From Planctomycetota bacterium (GTDB taxonomy: Bacteria; Planctomycetota; SZUA-567; H5-PLA8): DNA of 61,211 nt. Position 1 is the first letter of the stretch; every line of letters starts with the position of its first letter. Shown here one piece after another: positions 8,510 through 16,452 of this stretch. A program made the translations under genes and the position numbers. The DNA lies in the NCBI GenBank assembly GCA_026184295.1, contig JAHCJK010000010.1:1-61211 (forward strand), in the 5' to 3' direction. Below the pieces are notes generated by a model. That model made no database searches. It was given only the letters and a program-made list of their open reading frames with translations, and was not told the origin of the DNA.

Positions 8510-9268
8510 GTGCTGGCTGAAGAAGAGCGCTTGCTCACCGACGGCGAGGTCGAAGCTCTTGCGTACTACCACAAACGCCGCGCGATGCAGACCGACAACT
8601 TAGGCAGCGTGGTGGCCCAGACGATTTTCGAGATGCATTTCGGGATTCGCTTTCTGGCGATCGGCATCGGCTTCCTGATGCTACTTGGCATACTTACTCG
8701 ATTGGTCCCGGGCATCACCAAGTTAAGTTCCGATTGGATCATCGGCATCGGCATGCTGATCGTGTTCCTGGTGCTGCTGTGGATGCAGTACGCGGACGCG
8801 CGGCGCCTGCGTGCTGTGTGCGATGCCAAACTCGCGCGCTACCTGGCAGCCTTGCGCGGGCCGCATTTGGTCTGGGACTGCCGGCCGGTGCACGCGTTCA
8901 AGCTGATCGTCGAGCCTGAACCCGGCGGCCGGTCGCAGGTGGATAGCGCCTCGCGGTTCCTCTTCGACCTGGGCGGTTCCTTTCTGTATGTCCCCAGCGA
9001 AGCGCTGTCGGAACTGCTCATCTGGGGCGGGGTGGACGGCGAGCCGGTCCATCCCGAGGTTCAGGCCCGGGCTGCGCGGTACTTTCCCAGCGAAGACTTT
9101 CGCTTCATCCGCTGGAAATCCAACGGTTCCCCTATTGGCTTTGTGTGTGGAAGTCGCGTAATCTCCCCGGCGAGCCTTCGCGTGCATCCGGACCTGGTTC
9201 GGAAACTGGGTTCCCGCGTGAAACTGATTCAGGGCAGCAGCCTGGAGGCCTTGCAGGCATCGGCCTGA
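8510..9268 (+). CDS. Hypothetical two-helix membrane protein, 252 aa
   Basis: I do not recognise this protein. A charged N-terminal segment of about 45 residues precedes two close hydrophobic helices (about 46-65 and 74-92), separated by a short hydrophilic turn. The C-terminal 150 residues are soluble and rich in Trp/Phe/Arg, and with this topology would face the cytoplasm. The start is GTG at 8510; no ATG lies at a comparable place and no strong ribosome site is visible. It sits between eboE and the phosphodiesterase gene (7 bases before the latter), so the three genes probably form one unit. Confidence 0.6.
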   Translation: MLAEEERLLTDGEVEALAYYHKRRAMQTDNLGSVVAQTIFEMHFGIRFLAIGIGFLMLLGILTRLVPGITKLSSDWIIGIGMLIVFLVLLWMQYADARRLRAVCDAKLARYLAALRGPHLVWDCRPVHAFKLIVEPEPGGRSQVDSASRFLFDLGGSFLYVPSEALSELLIWGGVDGEPVHPEVQARAARYFPSEDFRFIRWKSNGSPIGFVCGSRVISPASLRVHPDLVRKLGSRVKLIQGSSLEALQASA

Positions 9269-9275
9269 CCACACC

Positions 9276-10661
9276 ATGACCCCGCTCCTCGTCCTCAACG
9301 TCGTCGGCCTCACCCGCGCGCTGCTCGCGAAGTTTCCCGGGCGCGCGCGCTCCATCGAAGGCCTGGCGAAGGACGGGGCCAGCGCCACGCTCGGCACGGT
9401 CCTGCCGGCCGTCACCACTTCCGCGCAGGCGACGTTCTTGACCGGCCTGATGCCGCGCGACCACGGCGTCGTGGCCAACGGCTGGTACTTTCGCGAACTC
9501 GCCGAAGTCCATTTCTGGAAGCAGAGCAACTACCTCGTCGGCGGCGAAAAAGTCTGGGACGCGGGGCACAAGCGCGATCCCAAGTTCACCAGCGCGCAGA
9601 TCTGCTGGTGGTACAACATGTATTCCGCGAACGACGTGGCCGTGACCATGCGCCCGTACGAAGGCGGCCCGGGCGTCGTCTCGCTCCTTTATACGAAGCC
9701 GCCCGAACTGGCCCTGCAACTCGACGAGGAACTCGGGCGCTTCCCGCTCTTCGATTTCTGGGGCCCGCGCGCCGGCATCGTCTCCAGCGAATGGATCGAA
9801 CGCTGCGCGCGCAGCGTTCGGAGGCGTTTCAATCCCACGCTCACGCTCGTGTACCTCCCGCACCTCGATTACAACCTGCAGCGCCTGGGCCCCGACGACC
9901 CGCGCATCGGCGACGACCTCGCCGCCATCGACGCCGTCGTCGGGCGCCTGGCCACCGAACAGCGCGCGCAGGGCGGCGACGTGATCGTGCTTAGCGAGTA
10001 CGGCCTGACCCGCACCTCCGGCGCGGTGGACATCAACCGCATCCTGCGGCGCAACGGCTACCTGGCGGTGCAGCAGCAGCTCGAATGGGAACTGCTCGAC
10101 TGCGGCGCGTGCCGGGCCTTCGCGGCCAGCGACCACCAGGTAGCGCACGTGTACGTGAAAGACCCCGCCGACCGCGCGCCCGTGAAAGCGCTGCTCGAAA
10201 AGACGCCCGGCATCGAACGCGTGCTCGACGAAGGCGGCAAGAAGGAGTTCGGCCTCGACCACGCGCGCGCGGGCGATCTCGTGGCCGTCTCCGCGCCCGA
10301 CCGCTGGTTCACGTACTACTATTGGGAAGACCCGAAGAAGGCGCCCGGCTGGGCGCACGAGGTCGATATCCACAGCAAGCCCGGCTACGACCCGCTGGAA
10401 CTCTTCATGGACCCCAAGGCGCCGTTGAAGATTCCGCGCATCTTCGCGCGCCTGGCGCTGCGCAAGCTCGGCTTCGACGTCGGCGCGATCATGAACTTCG
10501 TGCCGCAGGACGTGGCGCTGATCAAGGGCAGTCACGGCCGCCTGCCCGATGCGCCGGAAGAAGGCCCCGTCTTCATCACCTCGGCCAAGCGCCTGGGCCT
10601 GCCCGACCACGTCGCCGCCACCGACGTCAAAGCGCTGATGCTCAAGGCCGTCTTCGGCTGA
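9276..10661 (+). CDS. Alkaline phosphatase superfamily phosphodiesterase/pyrophosphatase
   Basis: A 461-residue member of the type I phosphodiesterase/nucleotide pyrophosphatase branch. Seen: the N-terminal LLVLNVVGL strand, the nucleophile block LPAVTTSAQATFLTG (catalytic Thr with neighbouring metal ligands), PRDHGVVANGW, and late blocks SEYGLT, VAVSAPDRWF and GSHGRLPDAP that carry metal-binding Asp/His positions. It has no signal peptide, so it acts in the cytoplasm. Known relatives hydrolyse phosphodiester or pyrophosphate bonds in nucleotides and prenyl or sugar phosphates. Relatives accompany ebo genes in other bacteria, which fits its place behind eboE. The specific substrate cannot be read from sequence. 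Confidence 0.82.
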   Translation: MTPLLVLNVVGLTRALLAKFPGRARSIEGLAKDGASATLGTVLPAVTTSAQATFLTGLMPRDHGVVANGWYFRELAEVHFWKQSNYLVGGEKVWDAGHKRDPKFTSAQICWWYNMYSANDVAVTMRPYEGGPGVVSLLYTKPPELALQLDEELGRFPLFDFWGPRAGIVSSEWIERCARSVRRRFNPTLTLVYLPHLDYNLQRLGPDDPRIGDDLAAIDAVVGRLATEQRAQGGDVIVLSEYGLTRTSGAVDINRILRRNGYLAVQQQLEWELLDCGACRAFAASDHQVAHVYVKDPADRAPVKALLEKTPGIERVLDEGGKKEFGLDHARAGDLVAVSAPDRWFTYYYWEDPKKAPGWAHEVDIHSKPGYDPLELFMDPKAPLKIPRIFARLALRKLGFDVGAIMNFVPQDVALIKGSHGRLPDAPEEGPVFITSAKRLGLPDHVAATDVKALMLKAVFG

Positions 10662-10670
10662 CCCGCCGTA

Positions 10671-10699
10671 TTGCCTCCCGCGCGAATGCGCGCTAGAAT
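10671..10699 (+). promoter_or_regulatory. Putative promoter, leaderless
   Basis: TTGCCT (10671-10676), 17 bases, TAGAAT (10694-10699). The predicted transcription start coincides with the ATG at 10706. No Shine-Dalgarno sequence is present before that ATG. Confidence 0.6.
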
Positions 10700-10705
10700 C
10701 CCGGC

Positions 10706-10846
10706 ATGAGCGACGAGCACGCACCCCTCTCCGACCGTACCGTGACGATGGTCATTATCGGCGTAGCCCTGATTGCGATGGTTATTTCCTTCGTGCTCGC
10801 CATGCGCGCGGGCATCCCCGGCGCGCCCGGAGCCCCGCTCGGCTGA
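10706..10846 (+). CDS. Small single-pass membrane protein, 46 aa
   Basis: A 46-residue frame starting at the base where the preceding promoter would begin transcription. It has a short charged N-terminus (MSDEHAPLSDR), one hydrophobic helix at about residues 13-33, and a short Gly/Pro/Ala tail. I do not recognise a family. Support comes from the well-placed promoter, the clear membrane helix, and the gene's position at the head of a run of other small proteins (next start 13 bases after its stop). It is too short for homology-free certainty. Confidence 0.55.
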   Translation: MSDEHAPLSDRTVTMVIIGVALIAMVISFVLAMRAGIPGAPGAPLG

Positions 10847-10858
10847 GGACGGTGCCTT

Positions 10859-11307
10859 ATGGTGCTGATCTTCCAAACCCTGATCGATCTCTGGCGCGCG
10901 CGGTTGTGGGAACTCAACCGGCGCTGGGCGGATCTGCGCGTCGCGCCGTGGCACGTCGCGGTCGAACGCAAGATCCTGCGCTTCCTCCTTCGCCGCCACT
11001 CGGACGGCCCGCACGCGGAGACGCCGCGCGCGGCCGAACCGCTCGACGAGGAAAGCGCCAGAGCCGCGCAGGATCTTTACCTCAGCGACGACGCGCGCGA
11101 CCAACTGGGCATGCCCCGGCTGTGCCGCGCGCTCGTCCGCGCCCCACGCCGCCGCCCGCCGAAGCCCGGCCGGCAACGCTCGAACGCCGGGTGGACGCCA
11201 AGCCGCCCGAGCCCGAGGTCAAGCCGTTCGACGATCCTGAAAAGGAGCAGAGCTGGCAGAAGCTCTTCGGCAACAAGCCCAAGGGCGGGGGATCGGTATG
11301 GTCCTGA
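10859..11307 (+). CDS. Hypothetical protein, paralogue of next gene, frameshifted
   Basis: The N-terminal 95 residues (MVLIFQTLIDLWRARL onward, ending near LYLSDDARDQLGMPR) read in one frame and align with the next gene (MVLIFHPLADLWRERL ... LYLSDEARANAGLPR). Around 11125-11150 the plausible coding frame changes by -1. The second frame continues as a Pro-rich linker (PTPPPAEARPATLERR) and ends WQKLFGNKPKGGGSVWS, with TGA at 11305-11307 overlapping the next gene's start by 10 bases. The composite is about 149 residues with no membrane helix. A missing base in the CCCC run near 11134 would explain it. It may be a sequence error or a real lesion. The function is unknown. Confidence 0.55.
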
Positions 11308-11822
11308 TCTTCCACCCGCTGGCGGACCTGTGGCGCGAACGGCTGGCGCGCATCGAACGCCGCCTGGCCGACGGGCCTTTCGACGCCTGGCGCCTGCGGG
11401 TCGAACGGCGCGTGCTCACGTACCTTCTGCGCAGGCACGGCGACGCCTTCGACGTCCCGCCGACCGCGGCGGAACTGCTCAGCGCGCATCGCTCGACGGA
11501 TTCCAAGCGCCTGTACTTGAGCGACGAAGCGCGCGCGAACGCGGGCCTGCCGCGCAGGCTCAGCGCCATCGTGCGCGACCCCGGCACGTACGTGCCCGGC
11601 GCGCCGCCGCCCGGCCGCGCGCCCCAGACTCCTCCACACATGGACCCGCTCTGGCAGCGCTATTTGGAACTTCAAGAAGAAGAGCGGCTGGAGTGCGAAG
11701 TGAACCGCCGACTCGAGAGTTTTCGTAGAGAATGTCAAGACCGCCAGACGAAGCTGGATTTCGACATGATCGTGCTCCTAATCGTTCTGATCTTCGCCGT
11801 CTTTGTCCTTCTGCTGCAATAG
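11298..11822 (+). CDS. Hypothetical tail-anchored protein, 174 aa
   Basis: I do not recognise this family. The N-terminal 100 residues are amphipathic, Arg/Leu/Trp-rich helices shared with the preceding gene, including the block LYLSDEARANAGLPRRL. A Pro-rich linker (about 102-115) leads to a charged helix (LQEEERLECEVNRRLESFRRE), probably coiled coil, and a terminal hydrophobic helix of about 20 residues ending at the stop. This is the layout of a C-tail-anchored membrane protein with a cytoplasmic head. A GGGGGA ribosome site precedes the ATG, inside the end of the upstream gene, so translation is probably coupled. Confidence 0.65.
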   Translation: MVLIFHPLADLWRERLARIERRLADGPFDAWRLRVERRVLTYLLRRHGDAFDVPPTAAELLSAHRSTDSKRLYLSDEARANAGLPRRLSAIVRDPGTYVPGAPPPGRAPQTPPHMDPLWQRYLELQEEERLECEVNRRLESFRRECQDRQTKLDFDMIVLLIVLIFAVFVLLLQ

Positions 11823-11827
11823 AGGGT

Positions 11828-12175
11828 ATGGCGATGCCCACGCGCACGGAACGCTGGTCCGAACGGCAGCGCGGCCCCGACGAGCGTGCCGCGGCCGAAG
11901 CGTTGGATGCCGAGAGCGCCGGGCAAGCGGCGCGATTGCGTCTGGACGAAGACGTGCGCAACGGTTTGGCGCAGGGCGGCGACGCCTCGCTGTCGGGTTC
12001 CGCGCGAAGCGTGCGCGGCGACGAGGAACTGGCCGCGCTGGACGCCGAGAACCAGCGCCGGTTGCGGTTCCGGAAGCGGCTGGCGGCTCGGACCTCCTTC
12101 TATTGGATGCTGTTGATCGTGGTGGTTCTTTTCGTGACGAGCGCCACTGTGATCCTGCGTCTCTACGGCCGCTGA
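11828..12175 (+). CDS. Hypothetical tail-anchored protein, 115 aa
   Basis: The ATG at 11828 follows AGAGGG directly after the previous stop. The protein is hydrophilic and Ala/Arg/Glu-rich for about 85 residues, then has one hydrophobic helix (YWMLLIVVVLFVTSATVIL) and a four-residue basic tail. It contains ARLRLDEDVRNGLAQGG, which resembles the LYLSDEARANAGL block of its two upstream neighbours, so the three may share a short common module. I do not recognise a family. A longer in-frame start at 11732 would overlap the preceding gene and is less likely. Confidence 0.6.
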   Translation: MAMPTRTERWSERQRGPDERAAAEALDAESAGQAARLRLDEDVRNGLAQGGDASLSGSARSVRGDEELAALDAENQRRLRFRKRLAARTSFYWMLLIVVVLFVTSATVILRLYGR

Positions 12176-12198
12176 CGTACCGGCCGCCCGCTCGTCGT

Positions 12199-12226
12199 TT
12201 GACCGGCTCCCCCGGGCGCGCATAAT
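12199..12226 (+). promoter_or_regulatory. Putative sigma-70 promoter
   Basis: TTGACC (12199-12204), 16 bases, CATAAT (12221-12226). The ATG at 12237 lies 10 bases after the -10, so the transcript would be almost leaderless. No Shine-Dalgarno sequence is visible. Confidence 0.65.
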
Positions 12227-12236
12227 TCAACCTGCC

Positions 12237-14318
12237 ATGAAGGGAACGCTTCGCCTCCTCCGGCGCTTCCTCGCGCCGCTGCTCCTGCTCGCGCTGGCCG
12301 CGGGGCCGTGCCTGCGGGCCGAAGAGCCCGCGCTGAACGAAGTAGCCGTCGAGCAGATTCTGGGAAGAGATGCACGCGGCTGGCTGCAGCACCTGCTGGG
12401 GCATGACGACCAGGACGAGCGCAAGCTGGCCATGTACTGCCTGAGCGAGTTCGGGCCCGCGGCGCGCGAAGCGGTGGACGCGCTGCTCAAGCAGGCCGCC
12501 GATCCCGTCGATTTCGACATCCGCCGCTTTGCCCTCGACGCCCTGGGCTCCATCGGCCCCGACGCCAAGGCCGCCGTGCCGCTGCTGATTCAATACCTGC
12601 GGGACGACGCGCAACCTCTGGGCGTCAAGCGCGCGGCCTGCGAAGCGCTGGGGAAGATCGATCCCGAATCGGTCGAATCCGTGCGCGCCATCCTTCGCGC
12701 GAGCGACTCGAACGACCCGGGCCTGCGCCGCGCGGCGCTCGACGCGATGGTCACCGTCGCGATGGGCGAGGCGCCGCCGCGGGACGTGCTCTCCGGAATT
12801 CAGGACGCGCTGAAGGACCCGCGCGATGCCGAGTACGCCGCGCTGGCCGTGCGCGCGCTGCGGGACCGCGGCGCGGCGATGCTGGGCGAGGCGCTCAGCC
12901 GCGGCGAACCGCCCGTGAAGCGCATCGCCGCCGAGGCGCTCGGGCGCATGGGCCCGGACGCGCGCAAGGGCATGGAGGCGCTCTCGCGCGCGTCCAAAAA
13001 GGACCGCGACCCCAGCGTAAAGCAGGCCGCGACCGAGGCCCTGCTGAACCTGGCGGCCGGCGGCATCCGCCCTGACGACGATCCCGAACCGCCGGCGCCG
13101 AAGTATTCGGTCGAAGGCCTCTCCGACGAGGACCTCGCGAAGACGCTGACGGATTCGCCCGTGCCGGAAAAGCGCGTCGAGGCCGCCCTGGTCTTTCGCC
13201 GCCGGAAGGACAGCGCCGCCGCGGCCGTGCCTGCTTTGCTGAAGGCGTTGAACGATTCGGAACTGAAAGTGAAGGCCGCCGCCGCGCGCAGCCTGGCCAT
13301 CTTCGGCGACAAGGGCAAGGACGCCGTCCCGGCGCTCACCGATTGGCTGGGCTCGGGCGATCCGGTCTTGCAGCATTCCGCGCTGGCCGGGCTGGCGGGC
13401 ATCGGCGTCGAATCGCCCGCGACGCTGCTAGTCTTGCAGTCGCTCGCCAAGAGCGGCGCGGCCGACAAGGATAACGAGATGCGCGATCTCCTGGGCATGG
13501 CCCTGCGGGCGCAAGGCGTCAACGCGGCCACCTGGCTGAGCGGCGCGCTGGACGATCCGGACGCCGAGGTGCGCCTGCGCGCGGCCAAGTTCCTGCGCCT
13601 GCTCGGATCGGTGGGTCTGACCGCCGTGCCAAAACTGATCGAGATCGCCGGCGACGCCGACGACGAACTGGCGTGCGCGGCCTTCGACGCGATCGGCGAC
13701 ATGGGCCCCGGCATACGCACCGTCTGCGGCGATCTGCTCGCCTTTTTGCAGGATCCGCGCCCGCGCCGCCGCGCGCACGCCGCCCTGGCGCTCTCGGTGC
13801 TCGGCCGCGACAAGGACCTGGGCGCGCGCGTGATCGAGCGGCTCTCGCTCTCGCTGATGGACACCGACGACGATGTCTGCCGCGCCGCGCACACTTCGCT
13901 GACCATCATCGGCGATCCCGTGGTTCCCAAGCTGCGCGAGATCGTGAAAGTGGCCGACGTGACGCCGTTCTGGGTCCTGCGGGTGATGGCGCGGTTGAAG
14001 GCCGATCCGGAAGTCGTGATCCCGCGCATGATGAAGCTGGCCCTGCCCGGCAATTCGCCCACCGAACGCTACAACGCCGCCGAACTGCTCGGCTACTACG
14101 CGCCGGAACACAAGGAGATCGTTCCGCTGCTGGTGCGCGTGCTGCGGGACCGCGAACAGTACGTCGCCCGGGCCGCCTCGGTCTCCGTGGACAATTGGGG
14201 CCGCGACGCATTTCCGGCGCTCGAGGAGGCCCTGCGCAGCCGCAACCCGCGCCTTCGCCGCAACGCCATCGACGCGCTGGAAGGCGCCCGAATCGAAGCG
14301 CTGAAACCGCAAGAGTAG
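12237..14318 (+). CDS. Secreted HEAT-repeat protein, 693 aa
   Basis: The N-terminus (basic MKGTLRLLRR, hydrophobic FLAPLLLLALAAG, then CLRAEEP) is a Sec signal peptide, so the protein is exported. Almost all the rest is tandem helical repeats of the HEAT/PBS-lyase type, with recurring units such as VKRAACEALGKID, VKRIAAEALGRMGPDARKG and VRLRAAKFLRLLGSVG at spacings of about 35-40 residues. A more acidic and Pro-rich break lies near residues 275-300. HEAT solenoids act as protein-binding scaffolds; no catalytic motif is visible. It has its own promoter. The next gene starts 43 bases downstream and may be co-transcribed. Confidence 0.8.
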   Translation: MKGTLRLLRRFLAPLLLLALAAGPCLRAEEPALNEVAVEQILGRDARGWLQHLLGHDDQDERKLAMYCLSEFGPAAREAVDALLKQAADPVDFDIRRFALDALGSIGPDAKAAVPLLIQYLRDDAQPLGVKRAACEALGKIDPESVESVRAILRASDSNDPGLRRAALDAMVTVAMGEAPPRDVLSGIQDALKDPRDAEYAALAVRALRDRGAAMLGEALSRGEPPVKRIAAEALGRMGPDARKGMEALSRASKKDRDPSVKQAATEALLNLAAGGIRPDDDPEPPAPKYSVEGLSDEDLAKTLTDSPVPEKRVEAALVFRRRKDSAAAAVPALLKALNDSELKVKAAAARSLAIFGDKGKDAVPALTDWLGSGDPVLQHSALAGLAGIGVESPATLLVLQSLAKSGAADKDNEMRDLLGMALRAQGVNAATWLSGALDDPDAEVRLRAAKFLRLLGSVGLTAVPKLIEIAGDADDELACAAFDAIGDMGPGIRTVCGDLLAFLQDPRPRRRAHAALALSVLGRDKDLGARVIERLSLSLMDTDDDVCRAAHTSLTIIGDPVVPKLREIVKVADVTPFWVLRVMARLKADPEVVIPRMMKLALPGNSPTERYNAAELLGYYAPEHKEIVPLLVRVLRDREQYVARAASVSVDNWGRDAFPALEEALRSRNPRLRRNAIDALEGARIEALKPQE

Positions 14319-14361
14319 GGGCGTCCGACGCACCGCCGTTCGCCCGCATCCAGGAGGCCGC

Positions 14362-15846
14362 ATGTCCAACGCCGCGCTCGCCCTTCGCCCGGTCGCCTTC
14401 GAGGTTCGCCTGCGCAATACGCGCACGCGGATGCCGTTCCGCTACGGGCCGACGGTGCTGACCGCCTGCCCCATCGCGCATCTGTGGCTGACGGTGGAAG
14501 GCCCCGGCGGCGCGCGCGTGGAAGGCCTGGCCGGCGATGCGCTCGCGCCCGGCTGGTACGACAAGCGCCCCAACCGGACCTACCGCCAGGACATCGCGGA
14601 ACTTTCCGCCGCGCTTAACGAGGCCGGCAGCGTGCTGCTGGGGCTGGCCAAGGCCGGCCCGCGCTGCGTCTGGGACTTCTGGAAGGAACTGTACGCGCAT
14701 CAGATCGCGTGGGCGCGCAAGAACGACTACACCGACCTGACCGGCAACTTCGGCACCACGATGTTCGAACGCGCGATGATCGACGCCGCGGGCAAGCTCG
14801 CCGGCAAGACTTACCACGCGCTGGTGAAGGAAAATCTGCTCGGCCTCGACCCCGGCGCGATCCATCCGTGGCTCAAGGGCTGGAGCGCCGCCGAGGCGCT
14901 CGCGCCGGAGCCGCTTTCGCGCGTGTACGTCCGCCACACCGTCGGCGGGCTCGACCCGCTTACTGCGGCCGATATCCCCGCGGGCGAGGCCGTCCGCGAC
15001 GGGCTGCCGCATTCGTTCGAGGACTACCTGAAGCACGAAAAAATCCGCTACTTCAAGATCAAGCTGCGCAACGACGAGGCCTTCGACACCGAGCGCCTGA
15101 AGGCCATCGCGGCGCTGTGCGACCGGCACATTCCCGCGCAGGAACCGTACTACGTGACGCTGGACGGCAACGAGGTCTACTACGATCCGGCCTCGCTGAC
15201 GCAGGCGGTGGAAAAGTTCGCGCGCGGCGGACTTCCCAAACGCTTCTGGGACGCGGTCCTCTTTATCGAACAGCCGTATCCGCGCGCGAAGGCGCTGGAA
15301 GACGCGATCATGCCGGAACTCGCCAAGGTCGGCGCGATCAAGCCCGTGATCGTGGACGAATCGACGGAGAACCTGCAGAGCGTCCCGCGCGCCGTGGAAC
15401 TCGGCTACGGCGGGTTCGCGATCAAGAGCGCCAAGGGGCCGACGAAGGCGATTCTCGAAAAGGGGACGATGTTCCTGCATCCCAAGCGCCCGGCCCGCCC
15501 GGTCATCAGCGGCGAGGACATGACCAATCAGCCGGTCGTTCCGCTGCACGAGGATCTGGTGGTGATGGCGACGATGGGCGTCGAGCACGTCGAACGCAAC
15601 GGGCACCACTTCTTCCGCGGCTTCTCGACGCATTCGCAGGCCGAGCGCGACGCGGCGCTCAAGCACCACGCGGGCCTGTACCGCCTGCACAGCGACGGGA
15701 TCCCGGTGCTGGCGACGGAATCGGGGGCGCTCGACCTGCGCACGCTGATCGTGCGCCCGGGCCTGGGCGTTCAATCCGCTGAAGTGGACAAGACGGCGCT
15801 CACGCCGCTGGACGGCTGGACCTTCGAGAGCCTGGGCATCAAATAG
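14362..15846 (+). CDS. Enolase-superfamily enzyme (mandelate racemase/muconate cycloisomerase type)
   Basis: 494 residues with the superfamily's active-site series. The KxK pair is at K232/K234 (YFKIKLRND). Metal ligands are D268 (TLDGNE), E303 (FIEQP) and D332/E333 (VDES), and there is a lysine at 355 (IKSAKG). The N-terminal capping domain (1-160) is longer than usual, as is the C-terminus. Members abstract a proton alpha to a carboxylate and then racemise, cycloisomerise or dehydrate. Lysines on both sides suggest a racemase/epimerase or cycloisomerase rather than a sugar-acid dehydratase of the His-Asp type. The substrate is unknown. There is no signal peptide. It ends two bases before the convergent GcvR-like gene. 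Confidence 0.75.
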   Translation: MSNAALALRPVAFEVRLRNTRTRMPFRYGPTVLTACPIAHLWLTVEGPGGARVEGLAGDALAPGWYDKRPNRTYRQDIAELSAALNEAGSVLLGLAKAGPRCVWDFWKELYAHQIAWARKNDYTDLTGNFGTTMFERAMIDAAGKLAGKTYHALVKENLLGLDPGAIHPWLKGWSAAEALAPEPLSRVYVRHTVGGLDPLTAADIPAGEAVRDGLPHSFEDYLKHEKIRYFKIKLRNDEAFDTERLKAIAALCDRHIPAQEPYYVTLDGNEVYYDPASLTQAVEKFARGGLPKRFWDAVLFIEQPYPRAKALEDAIMPELAKVGAIKPVIVDESTENLQSVPRAVELGYGGFAIKSAKGPTKAILEKGTMFLHPKRPARPVISGEDMTNQPVVPLHEDLVVMATMGVEHVERNGHHFFRGFSTHSQAERDAALKHHAGLYRLHSDGIPVLATESGALDLRTLIVRPGLGVQSAEVDKTALTPLDGWTFESLGIK

Positions 15847-15848
15847 CG

Positions 15849-16391
15849 CTACTGCCCGGCGCGCTTCATCTCGATGTCGATGTTCTCGCTCGCGCAGATG
15901 TCCTCGAGGCCCTTGCGGACTTCGGCGACCTTGGCGCTCGTCGGCACGTCCACGGTCGCGTGCAGCGAAAAGAGCGGCATGCCGGTGGTGGGCGCCAGGC
16001 TCACGCGGGTCTCCAGCGCGCGCACGTTGATCTTGCGTTCCGCCAGATAGTGAGCGATGCGGTGGACGATGCCTGGATGGTCCATCGAGTACGCTTCGAT
16101 CTCGAAGGGAATCGCGCCGAGTTTGATCGCGGTGCCGCCGCCGGGGGCCTTGGTGGCGCGCGCCTGCACGGCCAGTCCGGCCCGTTCGCCCACGCCCGCC
16201 GCGCCTTGCAGGACTTTCTCGATGGCGGACTTCTCGCCGTTGACCAGGATCAGCATGGCGAACTCGCCGCCGAGAATGGCCATGCGGCTGTCCTCGAGGT
16301 TGCAGCCGCATTCGAGGATGTACGCCGAGATCGAATCGACGAGGCCCGGCTTGTCTTCGCCGACGGCCGTGAGCACCGCGTAGTGCGACAT
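15849..16391 (-). CDS. Tandem ACT-domain protein, GcvR-like
   Basis: 180 residues forming two ACT domains: residues about 4-75 (AVLTAVGEDKPGLVDSIS) and about 95-175 (EIEAYSMDHPGIVHRIAH). The D-x-PG signature at the start of each is the usual ligand-binding turn. The arrangement is that of GcvR, the glycine cleavage system regulator of gammaproteobacteria, but orthology in this lineage is not assured. No DNA-binding domain is present, so it would act through a partner or by binding an amino acid. A GcvH-like gene occurs 32 kb away; no direct link is visible. Confidence 0.75.
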   Translation of the reverse strand: MSHYAVLTAVGEDKPGLVDSISAYILECGCNLEDSRMAILGGEFAMLILVNGEKSAIEKVLQGAAGVGERAGLAVQARATKAPGGGTAIKLGAIPFEIEAYSMDHPGIVHRIAHYLAERKINVRALETRVSLAPTTGMPLFSLHATVDVPTSAKVAEVRKGLEDICASENIDIEMKRAGQ

Positions 16392-16452
16392 AGTGTTCTC
16401 CCGGTAAGTCCCCGATTCACGGGCTTGTTGTACTCGTGCGATGCGGCCAGCG

